The notes under the pieces were generated by a model that was not told the DNA's origin, ran no database searches, and saw nothing but the letters and a program-made list of their open reading frames with translations. A DNA stretch of 23,681 nucleotides, taken from positions 1-23,681 of the IMG/VR virus record IMGVR_UViG_3300032223_002502; one strand, written 5' to 3'. Shown here one piece after another: positions 20,957-23,681 of this stretch. Source of the stretch: a virus. Position 1 is the stretch's first letter; each line of letters opens with the position of its first letter. Both the position numbers and the translations under genes were made by a program.

Positions 20957-21309
20957 TGCTCGCATGGGAACTTGCACGTCAATGGCAGCAGGAACATTCC
21001 ACCGTTCCATTCGAGGATCGGGTAGCGTGGCATCATGCCCATGGCGTCGTGCATTCCGATCCCTCCTGCTTGGTGCTTGCCTCGCTGGTCTCCTGGGATG
21101 CTTTGCTCAAAGCTCCCGCCTCCCCGACCGCGCCGAGGAATGCTTGGTTCATCGAACTGGCGGCGCTTTCCGGTGCTTCCCTAAGCAGGATTTTGCAAGT
21201 GCTTCCTTATCCCATGGAATGGATCATTTTCCGCAGGAACAATGCATTGGACCTGCATCCCTACTCTTGGCCACGCATGGCCAAGCGGGTCGGCCTTCAC
21301 TCACTCTAA
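20956..21309 (+). CDS. Hypothetical 117-aa protein
   Basis: The 117-aa product starts at the TAATG junction with the fibre gene, so it is probably translated by termination-reinitiation. It is rich in Trp, His and Leu (MLAWELARQWQQEH, VAWHHAHGVVHSDPSCLVLASLVSWDALL) with a Pro/Arg C-terminus. It shows no secretion signal and no known motif. A competing frame (20904-21323) covers the same DNA but overlaps the fibre gene and is rejected. It could be a fibre chaperone by position; unproven. Confidence 0.65.
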   Translation: MLAWELARQWQQEHSTVPFEDRVAWHHAHGVVHSDPSCLVLASLVSWDALLKAPASPTAPRNAWFIELAALSGASLSRILQVLPYPMEWIIFRRNNALDLHPYSWPRMAKRVGLHSL

Positions 21310-21327
21310 CCTCTAACACTTAAAATT

Positions 21328-22377
21328 ATGGGCGGACTCTTCGGCGGCGGCGCATCGGCACCTGCACCCATGGATTACAATGCCATGGCGGAGGCGGGCA
21401 TGAAAGCCACGCTCAAATACTATCCCCAGATTGCCTCCCAACAGCTTCAGTACAATCCGTATTTCTCGCAGCAGGCACTCGGTCAGGTCAACAATGTGGC
21501 GGCATTGCTCTCGGGCGACCCGATGCAGCAATACACCCTGACTCCGACCCTCGACAAAAAAGGCAATGTCACCGGCCTGACCCAGACCCCGATCGGGATG
21601 TCTGCCGGAAACGACTACACCAAGCGGGCCGACAATGTCATCAACGAGACGATGTCCCGTGGCACCAATGCGCTGATCGATACCGGCAACCGGATCAATG
21701 CCCTGGGTGACCAGTCCTCCGCCGTGGCAAGTGCGGCCCAGCAACGCGCCCTGGCGGGTCCCACTTCAATCGAGCAAAGCTTCTACAATCAGGCGGCCAG
21801 CGACTTGGCCCTCGGCTCCCAGCTCAATCCCGAGGAGGCCCGCGCCGCCTCCCAGCAAGCCTCTAGCGCCTATGCAATGCGCGGACTGGGAACAGGGCAG
21901 TCCGCCGCTTCCGCCGATCTGCTCAACCGCTACCAATACGGTCAGGCCCGACTTCAGCAACGCCAGCAGGCGGCCTCAGGAGCCAATCAACTGATGGAGG
22001 CCGGAATGAATAACCGCGCCACGACGGCCAGTGGCCTGCTTGGCAACTCGGCCAACCTCTACGGCCAGGCGGGGGGTGCCTACCAGAATGCGGCACAACT
22101 CGGATACGGAGGTGCCAGCGCCCTGGTGAATCTCGACCCGATGCAACGGGCCATGGGCACCGGTGTCAACCTTGGCACCAGCACCAACGGCCAGAACGGC
22201 CAGATGATCGGCAATATGTACAGCCAGAATTTGCAGATGGCCGGGGATGTCGCCTCCGCCAACTACAACGGCCAAATGAGCCAGTACAACTCCCAACAGA
22301 ACAACAAGGCGGCCCTGCTCGGCGCTGGGATCGGCGCCGTGGGCTCAATCGGGGGTGCTGCTGTTGTTGCGCTCTGA
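21328..22377 (+). CDS. Probable ejection (internal virion) protein
   Basis: The 349-aa product has the Gln/Ala/Asn-rich, low-charge composition of podovirus DNA-ejection proteins (P22 gp7/gp20-like class), which leave the virion with the genome to build a channel across the envelope. It begins MGGLFGGGASAPAP, has helical Gln/Ala repeats, a Gly-rich central part and a C-terminal glycine-zipper-like hydrophobic end (AALLGAGIGAVGSIGGAAVVAL) able to insert in membranes. Leader without SD (CTAAC words and AAAATT). The TGATG junction links it to the next gene. Confidence 0.62.
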   Translation: MGGLFGGGASAPAPMDYNAMAEAGMKATLKYYPQIASQQLQYNPYFSQQALGQVNNVAALLSGDPMQQYTLTPTLDKKGNVTGLTQTPIGMSAGNDYTKRADNVINETMSRGTNALIDTGNRINALGDQSSAVASAAQQRALAGPTSIEQSFYNQAASDLALGSQLNPEEARAASQQASSAYAMRGLGTGQSAASADLLNRYQYGQARLQQRQQAASGANQLMEAGMNNRATTASGLLGNSANLYGQAGGAYQNAAQLGYGGASALVNLDPMQRAMGTGVNLGTSTNGQNGQMIGNMYSQNLQMAGDVASANYNGQMSQYNSQQNNKAALLGAGIGAVGSIGGAAVVAL

Positions 22378-23195
22378 TGCTTTTCTCCGAGAAGCTCGCC
22401 ACTTCCCGTAAGCGTCTCGCGGGATGGTTTGCCCATTTCCGCAACCCCTGCATCCTTTGGTCCTCGGGCAAGGATTCCCAAGTCCTGCTCCACCTGATCC
22501 GCTCCATGGGTCATGACCTGCCGGTCGTGACTTTTCAGGAGCCATGGCAACGTGGTCGGGTTAACTTCACCCAGCAAGTGGCCTCCGACTGGAATCTGAC
22601 CCTTTACGACTTCCCCCCATCGGAGCTCGGTCTCAACCGGGGAAATGGCCGCATCGACATCATGCAGCGATTCCAGCTTGGCAACTTCTCCCTCTGGCTG
22701 GCACGTGGCACCGAGCCACCCCGTGGAGGAGAGCCCTTCCAGTGCGGGGTGGAGTGGCTTTCACGCCCTACTGGCGGGATGCAATTCCCTTGGGATGCCG
22801 CCTTCCATGGCCAGAAATCCTCGGACGAGGATCCCTGCTCGGGCAAGGTCCCTCTGGCCCTGGACATGATCGCCCACCCGACCTGCCCGGCCGCACTCTA
22901 TCCTCTCAGAGAATGGACCGATGAGGATATCTTCACCTACTGCGAGCTCCATAACGTGCCGCTGGATCCCCAACGCTATGGCCGCCTCGACGGCGAGATG
23001 GCCGTCCTGCACAACGACAAGGTGGGCAATCCCGACTACTACCGCACCTGCACGGCCTGCCTCGATCCCGATCAGCCCGGTGTGGTGGAGTGCCCCAAGC
23101 TGAAATGCCAGGTCAACAATGTGAGCGCCACCGCCCCCTGGGTAAAACTTGACCTTCCGCTCTGCGGCTATGCCGCAGGGGGAGCAGGGGAATAA
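22377..23195 (+). CDS. PAPS reductase-like ATP-pyrophosphatase
   Basis: The 272-aa product belongs to the PAPS reductase/adenine nucleotide alpha-hydrolase family. SSGKDS at residues 29-34 is the pyrophosphate loop; YPLREWTDEDIFTYCELHNVPLDP (about 177-200) matches the family's 'PL..WT..DiW.Y....iP' segment. A C-terminal cysteine cluster (CTACLDP...CPKLKC) replaces the usual ECG end of sulfate-assimilation enzymes, so it is unlikely to be a normal PAPS reductase. Related phage proteins have been discussed for tRNA or DNA modification; the substrate here is unknown. It starts at a TGATG overlap with the ejection protein and ends at a repeat-rich gap facing the YkgJ-like gene. Confidence 0.78.
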   Translation: MLFSEKLATSRKRLAGWFAHFRNPCILWSSGKDSQVLLHLIRSMGHDLPVVTFQEPWQRGRVNFTQQVASDWNLTLYDFPPSELGLNRGNGRIDIMQRFQLGNFSLWLARGTEPPRGGEPFQCGVEWLSRPTGGMQFPWDAAFHGQKSSDEDPCSGKVPLALDMIAHPTCPAALYPLREWTDEDIFTYCELHNVPLDPQRYGRLDGEMAVLHNDKVGNPDYYRTCTACLDPDQPGVVECPKLKCQVNNVSATAPWVKLDLPLCGYAAGGAGE

Positions 23196-23198
23196 TCT

Positions 23199-23287
23199 CC
23201 CGCAGCAGCGCAAAGGGATTGGCTCTTTAATTTCCTGATTTCCTGATTTCCACATTAAAATCCTTTGCGCCTCTGCGCCTCTGCGCG
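23199..23287. repeat. Convergent-gene gap: inverted repeat pair, copies 9 and 10
   Basis: A degenerate forward copy (23199-23215, CGCAGCAGCGCAAAG) and a near-perfect reverse copy (23263-23287) flank TTTAAT (23226-23231)/ATTAAA (23254-23259) arms and TTTCCTGA words. The arms GCGCAAAGGGATT and AATCCTTTGCGC pair. The structure could act as a two-way terminator between converging genes. The minus-strand gene's stop codon lies inside. Confidence 0.75.
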
Positions 23288-23562
23288 AAAATTGCTTCTC
23301 TGGCTTCGAGACAAAGAGCCGATCCCGGTGTGAAGGACCTGCACGCGGCGGGTCTGGCCGCGTAGATTGAGCACCCGGTGGAGACACCGACTTGTCCGAT
23401 CAATGCCACGCACCTGTTCCCGGTTGTCTTGAGCAGTGGGTAATCATCCCGCACCATCGAGCAAGGAATCCCCGCCGCATCGCTCCGGTCCCGCCGCAGC
23501 ACGGGCCAGCTCCACTTGTGGGCACAGCAGGCCCCGCAGGTTTGGCAATCAAAGTCGCTCAC
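23227..23562 (-). CDS. YkgJ-like cysteine-cluster protein with repeat-encoded C-terminus
   Basis: The 111-aa product has the pattern of YkgJ-family zinc/iron-chelating cysteine-cluster proteins: C6..C9GAC12C13 at the start, then C34 and C51, then CSIYAARPAACRSFTPGSALC (C64, C74, C84). The start is GTG at 23562; an AGGAAG lies well upstream, better spaced to an out-of-frame ATG, so the start is not certain. After about residue 91 the frame runs through repeat copy 10 (AQRRRGAK) and the TTTCCTGA words to TAA at 23227, so the tail is not native. Only convincing minus-strand gene, convergent with the PAPS reductase-like gene; the two may be functional partners. The cluster function is not established. 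Confidence 0.72.
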   Translation of the reverse strand: MSDFDCQTCGACCAHKWSWPVLRRDRSDAAGIPCSMVRDDYPLLKTTGNRCVALIGQVGVSTGCSIYAARPAACRSFTPGSALCLEAREAIFAQRRRGAKDFNVEIRKSGN

Positions 23563-23605
23563 CCGTCATCGTATGCTTCCTGAAACAAGAGTTCGTCAAG
23601 ATTTT

Positions 23606-23640
23606 CCCCCATTAAGCTCGGTGGCTTGAAGCTCTATCCT
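23606..23640 (+). promoter_or_regulatory. Promoter-like 35-bp element, copy 5 (right edge)
   Basis: CCCCCATTAAGCTCG, 12 bases, TCTATCCT. TTAAGC at 23612-23617, 17-bp spacer, TATCCT at 23635-23640. It points to the right, out of the window, and is followed by a leader ORF starting at 23647 (MRHSSSVLSSF...). It should drive the next + strand gene. Confidence 0.75.
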
Positions 23641-23681
23641 GCCCCCATGCGGCATTCTTCTTCCGTGCTCTCATCTTTTGG

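Noticed and set aside
20904-21323. 139-aa + strand frame overlapping the fibre gene end
   Set aside because: It overlaps two better-placed genes; the TAATG-linked 117-aa frame is favoured.

Overview
The window is a contiguous piece of a tailed double-stranded DNA phage (or prophage) genome of the short-tailed, podovirus-like type. Evidence is a DnaB-type helicase, large terminase, a P22-size portal, scaffold, an SU10-like major capsid protein, an adaptor and a nozzle-like protein, fibre-like proteins and a lysis cassette, almost all on the + strand with ATGA start/stop overlaps. GC is high over most genes, with AT-richer islands in the fibre-like genes, in 1393-1689 and in two patches of the capsid gene. 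No host gene, integrase or tRNA was seen. The host is uncertain. The many short intergenic repeat words and the GCGCAGAG-type repeat suggest a free-living Gram-negative of the Verrucomicrobiota/PVC kind, and the lipoprotein spanin candidate needs a host with an outer membrane. This host call is inference only.

Layout: 1-4255, DnaB helicase followed by a tightly overlapped run of small early genes, including a deoxynucleoside-monophosphate kinase and a small protein with a phage-typical NWDQIF motif. 4276-4890, a small HExxH protein and a small protein with a single-stranded-DNA-binding-protein (SSB) type acidic tail. 4988-13204, the packaging and head block: terminase large subunit, portal, a small protein, scaffold, major capsid protein with a strong 3' hairpin, a small head-region protein and an adaptor. 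13334-15872, a long fibre-like protein and small structural proteins. 15880-17552, a lysis cassette: coiled-coil membrane protein, lipoprotein with two C-terminal membrane segments (spanin candidate), holin and GH108 endolysin. 17734-22377, nozzle-like protein, second fibre-like protein, an unknown and a probable ejection protein. 22377-23562, a PAPS-reductase-like protein convergent with a YkgJ-like cysteine-cluster protein, the only convincing minus-strand gene.

The most striking signal is regulatory. A 35-bp element occurs five times on the + strand with exactly constant geometry: CCCCCATTAAGCTCG, 12 variable bases, then a TCTATCCT-like box. Read as a promoter this is TTAAGC, 17 bp, TATCCT. 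It stands before the portal, the scaffold, the 92-aa structural gene, the second fibre gene and the right window edge, and each copy is followed 6-8 bases later by an ATG. In one case that ATG is the portal start, which implies a leaderless message. In the others it opens a short leader ORF, and two of these encode nearly the same peptide.

A second layer is a set of interspersed repeats: ten copies of a 25-bp element made of about three GCGCAGAG units (two inverted pairs resemble REP doublets) and several families of 7-10 bp words. They fill nearly all gene gaps and have also entered coding sequences in frame (4085-4255, 4591-4890, 11866-12351 and the end of the minus-strand gene).
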